Translations under genes and position numbers: made by a program
Shown: positions 17,874 through 27,730 of the stretch, piece after piece
Layout of the letters: every line of letters starts with the position of its first letter
How positions within the stretch are numbered: position 1 is the first letter of the stretch
The notes under the pieces: model-generated
What the model was told of the DNA's origin: nothing
Databases searched by the model: none
What the model saw: only the letters and a program-made list of their open reading frames with translations
Assembly (NCBI GenBank): GCA_034440575.1
Contig: JAOTOL010001243.1
Location: 1 to 64,000, forward strand
DNA: 64,000 nt
Origin: Imbricaverruca yamaguchii
Taxonomy: Eukaryota; Arthropoda; Thecostraca; Neoverrucidae
Direction: 5' to 3'

Positions 17874-18376
17874 CTCGGTTCGGTCCGGTACCGAACCGAG
17901 ATCAGGCGACGCTAGTAACGTCAAAAATGGGGTGCTGATAAGATATAAAATAGCGTTTAGCTACAAATAAATGATTTTTTCAGGTTTACCTAGGTGCAAG
18001 AAACATATCTTTAATAATATTGTCCATCATCCTGTTAACAACACGCATTTATGTTCAAAAATACGGATAATTAAAACCGCATCCGCCTATTTCCCAGATG
18101 CGTGGAAGCTTTCCGCCATATTCCATGCAAATCTCGGTTCGGTCCGTTAGCGAACCGAGATCAGGCGACGCTAGTAACGTCAAAAATGGGGTGCTGATCA
18201 AATATAAAATAGCGTTTAGCTAGATATAAATGTTTTTTTCCAGGTTTAAGTAGGTGCAACAAGTATATATTCAACAATATTGTCCATTGTACTGTTAGCA
18301 ACACACATTTATGTCAGAAAATACCGACAATTAAAACCGCATCCGCCTATTTGCCAGATGCGTGGAAGCTTTCCGC
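17874..18376. repeat. 259-bp tandem duplication with hairpin and TATA-like box
   Basis: Unit one (17874-18117) and unit two (18133-18376) match closely with a 259-base offset. Each begins with an inverted repeat (CTCGGTTCGGT pairing with ACCGAACCGAG in unit one, a 9-bp stem in unit two), then ATCAGGCGACGCTAGTAACGTC, a TATAAAAT box about 45 bases further on, a T-run, and AATTAAAACCGCATCCGCC. Unit two is preceded by ATGCAAAT (18125-18132). No ORF is carried. It lies just outside the viral block. It could be a promoter duplication or a small-RNA-type repeat; I cannot tell. Confidence 0.7.
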
Positions 18377-19235
18377 GACTTTTCGTAAGTCCCGGTCCTC
18401 CCTCGGGGCCGAGAAATGCTTTGACCAATCACAGGTCAGCTGCTATGTCCGTGCAGGGCCGACGCACAAACGGCGAAGGAACTGCTGCTTATCTGTAAGT
18501 AAAAGTGAAATAAACAGAGAATCTGATAATTTATTAAATTAATGTTACATTATTTAGATAGAAATAGTCGGAAGCTATCATTGTATAACTCATATGATAG
18601 GTTTTATTTCTTTTGGAGCCTCTGAAGACCAGAGTGGGAAACTTACTTCCAGGGTTTGGAGTCGGAGGGCATGTCGACTGGAGTCGGAGTGCACTGGAGC
18701 CCATTTTTTTTTTTTTTTTGGTGATTCGAACCCGCTAACCGACGTTAAAACTCAATATAGTCAGCACGTAATATGCGTGATTAAAGCGCCTTTCTTCGTA
18801 GGGCAGGGGAGCCGAACATAACGATTTTCAGCACTTGGATAGCATGGTTCAACTTGCCACGCTTTTATGTACCCATATCCGCGAGGAGCTGCGCTACTTC
18901 ATTGATACAGGCCTGGTCTAATGGACCTAGTCCGGCCGGCCCGTGCCCGCCCGACCCGAGCCTGCCCCGGGGTGCCGTGCAGGCTCATTTCCAGCGCGAG
19001 TTCCGCTGACCCAACGTTCTTCGGCAGGGGGCCAGCATGGACTCCTTATGCATGCGGGACTAGAGCCCTGTGGACCAGGTGCCGAAGATGAACGAGACGG
19101 AGTGGCGCAGTGACGGCGTTCAGTGGAACGGGAACTGCATGCCATTGCATGATTCACGATCCCGCACAGCACGCTCGCCACACCATTAGGGCGCCACCAG
19201 AACGAAGAGCTTGGAGATGGGAGGCGCCAAGTGGT
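18377..19235. other. Repeat-rich spacer without a recognised gene
   Basis: It contains a CCAAT motif near 18424, a T16 run at 18705-18720 followed by a tRNA-3'-end-like stretch (GGTGATTCGAACCCGCTAACC), and a GC-rich segment (18930-19110). No ORF with protein-like composition was found. Confidence 0.4.
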
Positions 19236-19245
19236 ATAGCTGGTG

Positions 19246-19733
19246 GTGCGGCTGCTGCCGGCCGTCGCGATGTGGTGCGGCTGTGGCCGGCCGTCGCGAG
19301 GTGGTGCGGCTGTGGCCGGCCGTTACGATGTGGTGCGGCTATGGCCGGCCGTTACGAGGTGGTGCGACTGTGGCCGGCCGTCGCGAGGTGGTGCGGCTAT
19401 GGCCGGCCGTCACGAGGTGGTGCGGCTGTGGCCGGCCGTTACGATGTGGTGCGGCTGTGGCCGGCCGTTACGAGGTGGTGCGACTGTGGCCGGCCGTCGC
19501 GAGGTGGTGCGGCTGTGGCCGGCCGTTACGAGGTGGTGCGACTGTGGCCGGTCGTCGCGATGTGGTGCGACTGTGGCCGGCCGTCGCGAGGTGGTGCGGC
19601 TGTGGCCGGCCGTTACGAGGTGGTGCGACTGTGGCCGGCCGTCGCGATGTGGTGCGGCTGTGGCCGGCCGTTACGAGGTGGTGCGGCTGTGGCCGGCCGT
19701 CGTGAGGTGGTGCGGCTGTGGCCGGCCGTCGCG
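19246..19733. repeat. 29-bp GC-rich minisatellite, about 17 copies
   Basis: The unit is GGTGCGGCTGTGGCCGGCCG followed by TCGCGAGGT or TTACGATGT. Variants at the TCGCGA/TTACGA and GAGGT/GATGT positions recur in an ordered way. Because 29 is not a multiple of 3, all three forward frames read through every 87 bases, creating long spurious ORFs (233, 164 and 193 codons). GGCCGGCC is an 8-bp palindrome in each unit. Confidence 0.93.
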
Positions 19734-19882
19734 ATGGACGGACACAAGTCAAGTCATGTATTTGGGTACTTCCACGTGGTGGCTGTTCTGCACCCAGACA
19801 TTGTTGCGTGAGCACATCCGGTAGAGAACATTGCATCAGAAACATTTCGAACATACAGCGCACAAAGACCTCTATAGTAAGA

Positions 19883-22870
19883 CTAGCGACTCTGCGCTAA
19901 AGCACCTTTGAATGCAGAGCGACCCGGCGCTTGCCTGGTGACTGGTGGTAGCCTATTCCAAGCGACCGCGGCGCGGTATGAAAAACCTCGCTGGGTCTGC
20001 GTGAGTCGACATCTTGTGAGATGGAGCTCACCGACTGACCCAGCTCTGGTCTCCCTCTGCGATACTTGTGACCGCCAGGTAAACATTCTTCGTACAGCTT
20101 CCGGGCATTGCCTAATGCACATGGCTCTGTATACCTGGATGCAATCGTGCTCCCGAACCATCTCTGCAAGCGTTAGCCATCCTAATGACACGAGTGCAGG
20201 GGACACGTGCTCGTTGCGGCGCACTCCGGTGACTAGTCGCGCGGCAAAGTTGATGCACTTTTGCACGCGATGCAGACGGCACTGAGCGGCTCCACCCCAG
20301 AGAGATAGACAATAAAGGATGTGAGGAAAAACGTGGAGCTGGACTAAGAGCTTGAGGACATCCGTGGTGAAATGTTGGCGAAATTTGTATAGGGATGCTA
20401 TGATGGCATTGCATTTGCGCACAACCATGGATATGTGAGAATCCCAACTAAGTTGCTGGTCGAGGAGAACACCTAAGACTTTAACGGTGGGACGTGGAGT
20501 TATCGTGGAATCTGAGAGAGTGATCTGGAAGTTCGCCGCCTTTTTTAATGACGCCTTGGTGCCAAAGAGGGTGAATTGAGTTTTGTCCTGGTTCATCCTT
20601 AGACTGTTGGACTGAAACCAATTTTGTAGACTAGATATGGATTCCTCGACGCGTGCCTTGAGGCTGGATAAGTCGGTGACGTTGGGTAGAGAATGATCTA
20701 GGAGCTGGGTATCGTCGGCATAGGATATTAGGCGGCCATGAGGGAGGAAAGAGGACAGGTCGTTGATGAAGATGAGAAAGAGGATTGGCCCGATGATGGA
20801 GCCTTGTGCCACGCCATGAGTCAGATGAAGGATGGAGGAGCCTCCGTTCACCGTCTGCTTCCGGTCGCTGAGGTAGCTGCGGAACCATTCAATCGACTGC
20901 ACGCCATACCATCCGAGCTTGGTCAGGAGGACACTATGATCGACGCTGTCGAAGGCTTTGCTGAGGTCTATCGTTGTTAGCGACGCGACGTGGCCCTTGT
21001 CTACAATCTGTTGCATCCATTCGACAGCATCAAGCATGGCGTCCTCCGTACAGTGGTTCGGTCGGTAGGCGTACTGTAAAGGCGAGAGTGCATGATTGTC
21101 ATGCAGGTACGACACCAATTGCATGGAGACGACCTTTTCCGTGATTTTGGAGAGTACAGACAGAATTGAGATTGGTCTAAAATTGCTAAGATCAGAGCGA
21201 TCGCCTGACTTAAAGATTGGTGTGACACGGGCGATTTTCCATGCAGTGGGGAAGGTCTGCGTGGTAATAGAACAGTTAATGAGATGGAGCAGATGTGGGC
21301 CGATGACAGCGAAGCACTTTTTGATTGCGTGGAGAGGGACTCCGTCGACTCCGACTGCTCTGGATGAACTCATTCGCCCTATCGCATTTGAGAGCTCAGG
21401 TAGAGTGGCAGGGTGCAGCGTCAGCGCCGACGCGCACACTCTGGGCGGTCGTGGACCATGTTTGGGGCTACCGTCGCGCACCACCTCCGCCGCTATACGT
21501 GCGCCAACCTCTGCGAAATGCAAATTGAACTCGTCTGCACGGGCTAACACATCTTCAACACTGTCGGTGGGTTCCTCTGTCGGTCGGAATGCAAACTCTT
21601 TCAAACGGCGCCAAAACTCCCGTCGGTTAGTCAGCAGACCACCGCACAGGAACTCGCGCCGGGCTTGGATAAGTTTGCTTTTCAGGCAGTTTCGGCTCTG
21701 TTGATAAGTTTTTCGTGCTTCCGGTGTTCTGGATGTCTCCCACTCTCTTCTCGCTGCGTCGCGCTCCTCCATGGCTGACGTGAGCTCGGCATTATCTCGG
21801 AGCCACGGACAGTGCGGATGACGCCGTGTCACGGTGATGAGCGGGCAGTGCTCATCTATGGCCGCGTTCCAAACCATCATGAGGGCCGCCAGCTTCCTAT
21901 CAACGTCGGTAGCCTCGTAGAGTGGCCCCCAATCAGTGGTCAATAGGCTCAGACAAAGAGCATTCCAGTCCACGCGTCTCCACGGCCTGGTGGTGACGGG
22001 GGCGGAGCGCGTTGGGCGCTGTCTGCGGATCTGAGCGTTAATGATAATTGGCTGGTGATCTGCTATTGGATCCGGGAGTACAATTGCGGGTGTGGAGAGG
22101 TCTGTGATGTTCGTTATGATGAGGTCCAGTAGCGAGGGTGTAGGGAGGTGAGTTGGCTGCATCACCAGCTGTTTGAGGCTCAGGTCGTTCAAGACGTTTT
22201 TCAAGCTGCGGGCGTTGGAGTTGTCCGCGTCCATATTGATATTTAGGTCCCCCAGTGCCACGACTGGCTTGTTTGTGGAGACCGCCGCCTGGAGCTGCTG
22301 CTCTATGAGCCCCAACCCTCTGGTGACGGATGCGCTGGGTGGCCGGTAGATGGCGCCGACGATCGCAGTTCGCCGGCCGGCTCCCGTCACTGAGAGCCAG
22401 AGCGACTCGACTGCGGAGTCGGCGCCGCCAATGTCCAGTCTCGTGACTCGGAAGTGTTCGCGGGTTAGTATGGCGACTCCTCCGCCTCGCAATGCGGCGC
22501 GGGATCCCGACGGCGCTATGCGGTCACATCTGGTGATTCGGTAACCAGGAATGACCAACACTCTGCCGGTGATTTCTGTCCGTAGCCAGGTCTCGGAGAC
22601 GCATAGGATGTCCAGTTGGTGCCTGTCCAATAGCAGGTTCACCTCGTCCAGTCTTGGTGCTAATGACCTGGCGTTAATATGTCCCAACTTGTAGTATTTC
22701 CCGGTGCCGCTTGATGGTTGTCTTTGTGGGCGAGCCGGGGGGGGGGGGGGCACTCTACACGTCGGGGGACTTCCCCAGTGCCAGGAGTGGTCTGTAGAGC
22801 AGCACTCCTTTGAGCTGATGTTATTGCTCGTTGCATTGCTCTCATTCTCACCTGTTGTCCACCCCGGCAT
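19883..22870 (-). CDS. Non-LTR retrotransposon ORF2: endonuclease and reverse transcriptase
   Basis: 995 residues, no stop. The N-terminal AP-endonuclease domain shows GHINARSL, ILCVSETWL, GAIYRPPSA, ALGDLNINMD and IADHQPIII in order (about 67-280). The reverse transcriptase (about 500-760) shows FRPISILSVLSKITEKV, TTIDLSKAFDSVDHSVL, GVAQGSIIGPILFLIFIND and the catalytic YADDTQLL. The C-terminal domain ends with FSYRAAVAWNRLP, typical of CR1/L2-like clades. It nicks target DNA and copies its RNA into the nick. The unbroken frame implies a recent or selected copy. The start is the ATG at 22870. GC-rich Pro-rich sequence upstream to about 23,300 could be 5' UTR or a degenerate ORF1. Confidence 0.92.
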   Translation of the reverse strand: MPGWTTGENESNATSNNISSKECCSTDHSWHWGSPPTCRVPPPPPARPQRQPSSGTGKYYKLGHINARSLAPRLDEVNLLLDRHQLDILCVSETWLRTEITGRVLVIPGYRITRCDRIAPSGSRAALRGGGVAILTREHFRVTRLDIGGADSAVESLWLSVTGAGRRTAIVGAIYRPPSASVTRGLGLIEQQLQAAVSTNKPVVALGDLNINMDADNSNARSLKNVLNDLSLKQLVMQPTHLPTPSLLDLIITNITDLSTPAIVLPDPIADHQPIIINAQIRRQRPTRSAPVTTRPWRRVDWNALCLSLLTTDWGPLYEATDVDRKLAALMMVWNAAIDEHCPLITVTRRHPHCPWLRDNAELTSAMEERDAARREWETSRTPEARKTYQQSRNCLKSKLIQARREFLCGGLLTNRREFWRRLKEFAFRPTEEPTDSVEDVLARADEFNLHFAEVGARIAAEVVRDGSPKHGPRPPRVCASALTLHPATLPELSNAIGRMSSSRAVGVDGVPLHAIKKCFAVIGPHLLHLINCSITTQTFPTAWKIARVTPIFKSGDRSDLSNFRPISILSVLSKITEKVVSMQLVSYLHDNHALSPLQYAYRPNHCTEDAMLDAVEWMQQIVDKGHVASLTTIDLSKAFDSVDHSVLLTKLGWYGVQSIEWFRSYLSDRKQTVNGGSSILHLTHGVAQGSIIGPILFLIFINDLSSFLPHGRLISYADDTQLLDHSLPNVTDLSSLKARVEESISSLQNWFQSNSLRMNQDKTQFTLFGTKASLKKAANFQITLSDSTITPRPTVKVLGVLLDQQLSWDSHISMVVRKCNAIIASLYKFRQHFTTDVLKLLVQLHVFPHILYCLSLWGGAAQCRLHRVQKCINFAARLVTGVRRNEHVSPALVSLGWLTLAEMVREHDCIQVYRAMCIRQCPEAVRRMFTWRSQVSQRETRAGSVGELHLTRCRLTQTQRGFSYRAAVAWNRLPPVTRQAPGRSAFKGALAQSR

Positions 22871-23300
22871 CCTCGCCTCCTCAGCCGTCGTCGGCGTCCA
22901 ACCGGGACCGATTCGGCGGGGCGGACCAGGTCAGGGGACGGCTCAACGCTGTTTACTTTAGCGCCGGCCGCGGCCGGGCTCGGCTGACCGGGGTCGGAGC
23001 GGACCTGCGGACGCGTAGACATCTGCGACGGCTGTCCTAGGGGGCGGGGTAGACGGGGGTGGAGGGGTGCGAAGTGATTGATGATGGTGTTCTTGCGCCT
23101 CTGCGGCTGGTGGCTGTTCGGCGGCTGGTAGGCATGGCGATAGTTCTACGTGTTTTGCTGATTTATTGGCTGCTTGGACTGATGAAGAAATTTCGATGAC
23201 GGGACCTTGAACTTGGTTTAATTCTGAGTCTTGTCCAAAGCTTCCGAGGGGTGCTCTCAGGGAGTGTGGCTCGCCCTCACACAATTCAAGCGTTCGTGAC
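22871..23300 (-). other. GC-rich upstream region of the LINE
   Basis: Proline- and arginine-rich open stretches (22958-23284 and 22660-23022, minus strand) overlap in different frames. They have no gag-like zinc knuckle and look like low-complexity 5' sequence of the LINE. A G13 run lies just inside the ORF at 22738-22750. Confidence 0.45.
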
Positions 23301-23721
23301 CGTTGAAATGTCCGAACTTAATAACGCGATTTTCAGCTGATTGAAACACTCACAGTTTTCGGCGGTTTCACATATTCACTATCAGATGTTGCGATTTTCA
23401 TGTGCACACTGTACCACTGTGATGCTGCCTTGTTCTGAAATAAATATACGAAATGGTAAGGAGCGGCCGGGGGTCGCTGTCAAGCGCCGCAACCCGCCGC
23501 CCCGCTTCGTGGAGATCGACCGTGACCTGTCACTACCGGCGCCGACGCCCGTCCATTATATTGTCGCTCACCATCGCTTTCCACGTTGTGTTTCCATTTG
23601 CCCATCGCTGCCGTTCCTCGTTGGGCGCCATGTGGGTGCTGGCTGTGCTACCGATGAGCAAGACGGCTAGATCGCGACTCGTTCACCGGTGTTTTCCTGG
23701 GGCGCGTAGAAGTACTGAAGA

Positions 23722-23765
23722 ATGAATACCCAGCACTGAAGAAATACTCAGTGCTGGGTATTCAT
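23722..23765. repeat. 18-bp perfect inverted repeat (hairpin)
   Basis: ATGAATACCCAGCACTGA (23722-23739) pairs exactly with TCAGTGCTGGGTATTCAT (23748-23765) around an 8-base loop. It lies about 240 bases beyond the 3' end of the hAT-like transposase gene, so it could be terminal sequence of that element. Confidence 0.85.
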
Positions 23766-24000
23766 GCTTTCAAATATCAAAATGAGAATATAACGGGTGT
23801 TGGCATGAACTCCGCAAACTGCAAGATTTTGGAAATGCATGGCAATGTTGGCAATGTCGCTCGCATCACGTGCAACAATTCGTATTTGCGTTGAAATCAT
23901 GCCAAAAGCATTACGTATCCAATCCATCGGCAGAAATCCACACAAATCTAGGACGCTGCGTCCCCACTTTACTCCAATACTTTGCACCACATATTAGGTA

Positions 24001-27000
24001 TCATTTTAAATTAAGACGACATAATATTCCAGCTACAACCGTCGAGTGAACCGTAGCTGGTGATGCATTCATTGCTATGCGATACCGGAAAAGAGCATGT
24101 GCACCAGTTGACTGCGGGAAGTCTGTTGGGGACATATTGAAACTAAAGACATAAAGATCCAGCGAGCAGTTGTCTGTTGTTGAATCATTGACTAATGATG
24201 TTAACTTCATCTGCATTGAAGGTCGAACAACCGATTCAGCAATGCTATGCTGTGGGCTCGACGTACTATGTGCAATTTGTGAGTTTCCAGACGATGCATC
24301 GTACCCGAAAACCGGAACATTTTCTGTAACAGACTCACAAGACTCTTGAGACGATGCATCATGAACAAAGGCATCTCCAACCTTCTTAAAGTATTTGTCC
24401 AACTTTAATTGTTTGCTCTGTCGCTGTAAAATGGTTCCACTATTAGGCAACGTTTCAATGTCTGAATACGTGGACGCGTCCGCATCGGATATGTCACCAC
24501 TTCTAGTCAGAGAATGCGCAGGTGTGGCTTCAGGCGACAAGTCATCCTCAGGGTGACCATCCTCGAACATGCTTCGTTTAGTTTGCAGAAGGCATTCGTC
24601 GAACTCAGAACACTTTACAAAGCGCACGAGTGATTTTGTCAAACGTTTCATGTAACCTGAAGCTTGCTTCGGCTTCTGTGTCAAAACCCCTCCGTGTTCT
24701 TTTAGCCAAACCCGGTGAAACACATCTAGTGGAGCTTCGTTTGTTGGAACCCCAAAAGATTTAACGAACACCTCTTTCGCACAACGATCCCGACTCTCTG
24801 GTTTCAATTCATGAAATTTTCCAGAAAAGCGTACTTCAGATGTTTCTTTCAAAACTTTCCCGGTTCTCTCTGTATCCGATTGTGAATGGGACAAGAGCAA
24901 AGCAATTTCAATCAGCTCAACTACATCCGGTATCTCCAGGTGTAGGTTATGTTCAGGTACTAGAAAATGCGCCAGAGCGTTCGCTACACATAGGCTCTTT
25001 TCATTACCACGCCGTATGTACCAGCTTTCGCATGAGCGTATACGCTCCACTACGCGGCTCTTGAACATAACGAACTGATTTTCTAAACATGCACAATATC
25101 TTAGTTCACACATAGTTGAGCAGTGCTTCTTTGGAAAATGCAATAAGCCATCATCACTGAAATACTCGCATACAGCGAGAAACTCCTGATTCTGAAAACT
25201 TTGAAGGTAAGTCATGTCTTGTGGATATGTGGTGATATCAAATACGGAGGCCAAATTCGTTTCTACCTCATGCACATCAAGAAAATCATCAAACACTGAA
25301 ATGAGCCTGTCCGCGACTTCAACCTGACGCTCAAGTGACTTCTGAAATGCAAGCGCGTAATCTATTACGGCTGTCTCATCGCATGCCCTGCTATGTCGCG
25401 TGTGAGATGCTACCATACTCCTTGTTTCATTCAGATCGAAACCTTGAAATTTTCCCGTGTGATATTCACAACGATGCCTTCGAAGCAGAGCATTTGTCAA
25501 GGGATTTATTTTCAGCTGCTGTATCTTCCAGCGAAACTCTGTGATCGCATCACGATCATCCCACACAGAATAGTTATCTTTTTGACTCTTTTTGCTGATA
25601 TTCAAAGCACACCGGATTGTATACATCAACACCAAGCAGGATGGCACAAAATCTGGGTCAGAGAGGTACCGTAAAGTGGACAAGCGAGATGGATCGTTCG
25701 CCTGCAAACGATCAGCATTTTCCACTGCCATAATGATATCACCGAGCTGACTCATGACGGACTGGAGCGAGGTGAATGTGTATTCCAAAAATCGAGTTTT
25801 CACAGTGTTACAAAGTTTTTTGAAGGCAGGATTCACACTCCTTGCCAGTCGCTCCATCCTCGAAGAATTCCTGAATGTATTTATAATATGTGGTAAACGA
25901 GACTTCACCATTTCTCGCGCCCAGTCAAAGCACATCAATCCTGCATCCAGCAACTTCTCTACCTTGTGGGCTCTATCAGTTAGATGCAAAAACTTTTTGT
26001 TCCCAAATTTCTTCCTCCAAAGGGAAGCAACGCCGCTATGCACACCAGCGTAGACTGCCTCTTTATCTGTGCTCAACGCCAACACCATCTTTGAGATGTC
26101 ATCATCATGCAAGGAAAGAATCACAGTACTCAGTGTGTTGACGATGTGTTCAAAGCAGCCAATGGCATCTGACTCGTGGCGAATGCCCAGCTCTCGATCC
26201 TCAGCTGATGCACGGTTACGGATTACATCTATGGAGAGATTAACCACTTTCGGTTTACCATCCACATCTATGAATCGGGCATTAATGACCTGTCGAGTGA
26301 TGTTACCTGTAGTCACCTTATCTGCACTCAATTGCAGGTGTCGCATTCTTCCTGTGACGACACTAGGTGAACAAAGGAAATGGTTCAGCATGCCAGAGTA
26401 TGATTTGAAGAAAACATCTGTGGCACTAGCTGCCGTTTTTCTGTGAACGTTGCGTTCTATCAACTTGAAGTTTGGACCGTTCTCCAAAGAAGTGAACAAT
26501 GTCCGCATGAGAAGCTGAAAATCTCGGTATGAATGGTTTCTCATTACCCCATAGTATGCTATGCGCAGCACATCTCTAGTTAGAGAACGGTCGAGCTCCC
26601 GCCTTTTTGCGTCTAGTCTCTGGGAATCATTCATCAATGCAAGGTTTGACTTTGCTACCTTATGCATAGCACTTGTCTCGTGTCTCACACACCGAAACTT
26701 GAACACATGCGGTTTGGTGATTTTCACACCAGATATAACCCAATTAAGTGCCTTTGCTGCTCCATGTTTTGATGCAATAAAGTCTTTTTGTTGCATGCAA
26801 ACAGAACAAAACCCAAAGGTTCCCTGCAGGGTATCTTTCTTGAGAACCCAATCCAATTTACAGCCACGGTTTTCGTTTTCGGTAGGTGCGTCCCTGCTGG
26901 CCGAGGGAGCCAGCCTGCTGCCCAGATCATTAACAGCAGTGTGCAATTTCGACAATTCTGTTAGGATGCTGTGAAGCTTGGTATGTGCCTCCATCTGATC

Positions 27001-27012
27001 TTTAGCATTCAC
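24001..27012 (-). CDS. hAT-like (ZNF862/C17orf113-type) transposase-derived protein
   Basis: 1003 codons. A TTF-type zinc finger near residues 68-118 (FCSVCMQQKD... then CVRHETSAMHKVA) is followed by an RNase-H-like region: LQLSADKVTTGN...INARFID (about 225-245), VLALSTDKEAVYAGVHSGV and HLTDRAHKVEKLLD (about 306-350), a long helical insertion, and a Ser-rich tail. This order matches hAT-superfamily transposases and the vertebrate ZNF862-like proteins derived from them. The open frame begins before its first ATG in coding-like sequence and continues the BED-finger ORF upstream through a one-base shift at an A9-10 run. It may be a domesticated gene or a recent element; terminal repeats were not found. 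Confidence 0.7.
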   Translation of the reverse strand: MNAKDQMEAHTKLHSILTELSKLHTAVNDLGSRLAPSASRDAPTENENRGCKLDWVLKKDTLQGTFGFCSVCMQQKDFIASKHGAAKALNWVISGVKITKPHVFKFRCVRHETSAMHKVAKSNLALMNDSQRLDAKRRELDRSLTRDVLRIAYYGVMRNHSYRDFQLLMRTLFTSLENGPNFKLIERNVHRKTAASATDVFFKSYSGMLNHFLCSPSVVTGRMRHLQLSADKVTTGNITRQVINARFIDVDGKPKVVNLSIDVIRNRASAEDRELGIRHESDAIGCFEHIVNTLSTVILSLHDDDISKMVLALSTDKEAVYAGVHSGVASLWRKKFGNKKFLHLTDRAHKVEKLLDAGLMCFDWAREMVKSRLPHIINTFRNSSRMERLARSVNPAFKKLCNTVKTRFLEYTFTSLQSVMSQLGDIIMAVENADRLQANDPSRLSTLRYLSDPDFVPSCLVLMYTIRCALNISKKSQKDNYSVWDDRDAITEFRWKIQQLKINPLTNALLRRHRCEYHTGKFQGFDLNETRSMVASHTRHSRACDETAVIDYALAFQKSLERQVEVADRLISVFDDFLDVHEVETNLASVFDITTYPQDMTYLQSFQNQEFLAVCEYFSDDGLLHFPKKHCSTMCELRYCACLENQFVMFKSRVVERIRSCESWYIRRGNEKSLCVANALAHFLVPEHNLHLEIPDVVELIEIALLLSHSQSDTERTGKVLKETSEVRFSGKFHELKPESRDRCAKEVFVKSFGVPTNEAPLDVFHRVWLKEHGGVLTQKPKQASGYMKRLTKSLVRFVKCSEFDECLLQTKRSMFEDGHPEDDLSPEATPAHSLTRSGDISDADASTYSDIETLPNSGTILQRQSKQLKLDKYFKKVGDAFVHDASSQESCESVTENVPVFGYDASSGNSQIAHSTSSPQHSIAESVVRPSMQMKLTSLVNDSTTDNCSLDLYVFSFNMSPTDFPQSTGAHALFRYRIAMNASPATVHSTVVAGILCRLNLK

Positions 27013-27730
27013 AGAAGACTTGCCAAAAAAAAAACTTCAAATTTATAGTTCCAATTCCTGCAGCCTCATCACTGGTTTGTGTTTGTGTTGTTCTGCCAAC
27101 CATCTGGATTAACTCACGAGGATTAGTCGAAGAATCTTCAGCAGCATCACATGGTTGTTCAATAACTTCTGGCTGTGGAGGAATTGTTTCTCCCACCTTG
27201 CGACTACTTGGTAAGGCCAGATCAGCTACCTGTGTGGCTGTCGAATAGCCTGCCAGATGACTATTGGTATGCTGTGAGGGATTAATACTTCCAAGTAAAT
27301 TTCGGTCCGAGACACGGGCTACATGCAATTTGCCAAGTCCGGGTGTATGCGCCTCGGGCGACGTCTCGCCATGCACTGGATTACATGAATCATCCTTTTG
27401 ACCATCAGATTCAGATGATTCCATCACATGAATGACATCTTGCATGGCTGATTTGGTAGATTCGCTCACACTAATCCCTTGTTCCTTATCAACAGGTGGC
27501 AGGCTTTTTGTTGATGCCTGTGTATAGGCCTTGTAGCGAATTCTCTTCGACATCAACAACAAATCCTGAGACAACCGCCTTCCTTGTTTGCCGCCCAGCG
27601 AACCAAGTTCGTTTGCATGGCGACGATGGAAATGTCTGCTCAAGTTTTTCTCGTTACGAATGATGGCATTGCAAATGTAGCATGTTGCACTTTTTTTCTT
27701 TTTTTCGTGGTGCCATATTTCAGTGCTTTC
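27002..27730 (-). CDS. BED zinc-finger N-terminal part of the hAT-like gene
   Basis: The frame running from about 27,730 to 27,002 encodes a BED-type finger: Trp-His-His, then CYIC, then H..HRRH (NLSRHFHRRH), the DNA-binding module at the N-terminus of hAT transposases. A linker of low-complexity Ser/Thr/Pro sequence follows. No ATG lies directly in front of the finger, so an upstream exon is possible. The frame ends just past an A/T homopolymer at 27026-27035. The transposase frame takes over there with a one-base offset, so the two parts most likely form one gene with an indel or a homopolymer sequencing error. Confidence 0.6.
   Translation of the reverse strand, partial: ESTEIWHHEKKKKSATCYICNAIIRNEKNLSRHFHRRHANELGSLGGKQGRRLSQDLLLMSKRIRYKAYTQASTKSLPPVDKEQGISVSESTKSAMQDVIHVMESSESDGQKDDSCNPVHGETSPEAHTPGLGKLHVARVSDRNLLGSINPSQHTNSHLAGYSTATQVADLALPSSRKVGETIPPQPEVIEQPCDAAEDSSTNPRELIQMVGRTTQTQTSDEAAGIGTINLKFFFWQVFCEC

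Noticed and set aside
19110..19863. ORFs of 131-233 codons over the 29-bp array
   Set aside because: All frames are open because of repeat periodicity; the peptides are pure Arg/Trp/Gly repeats.
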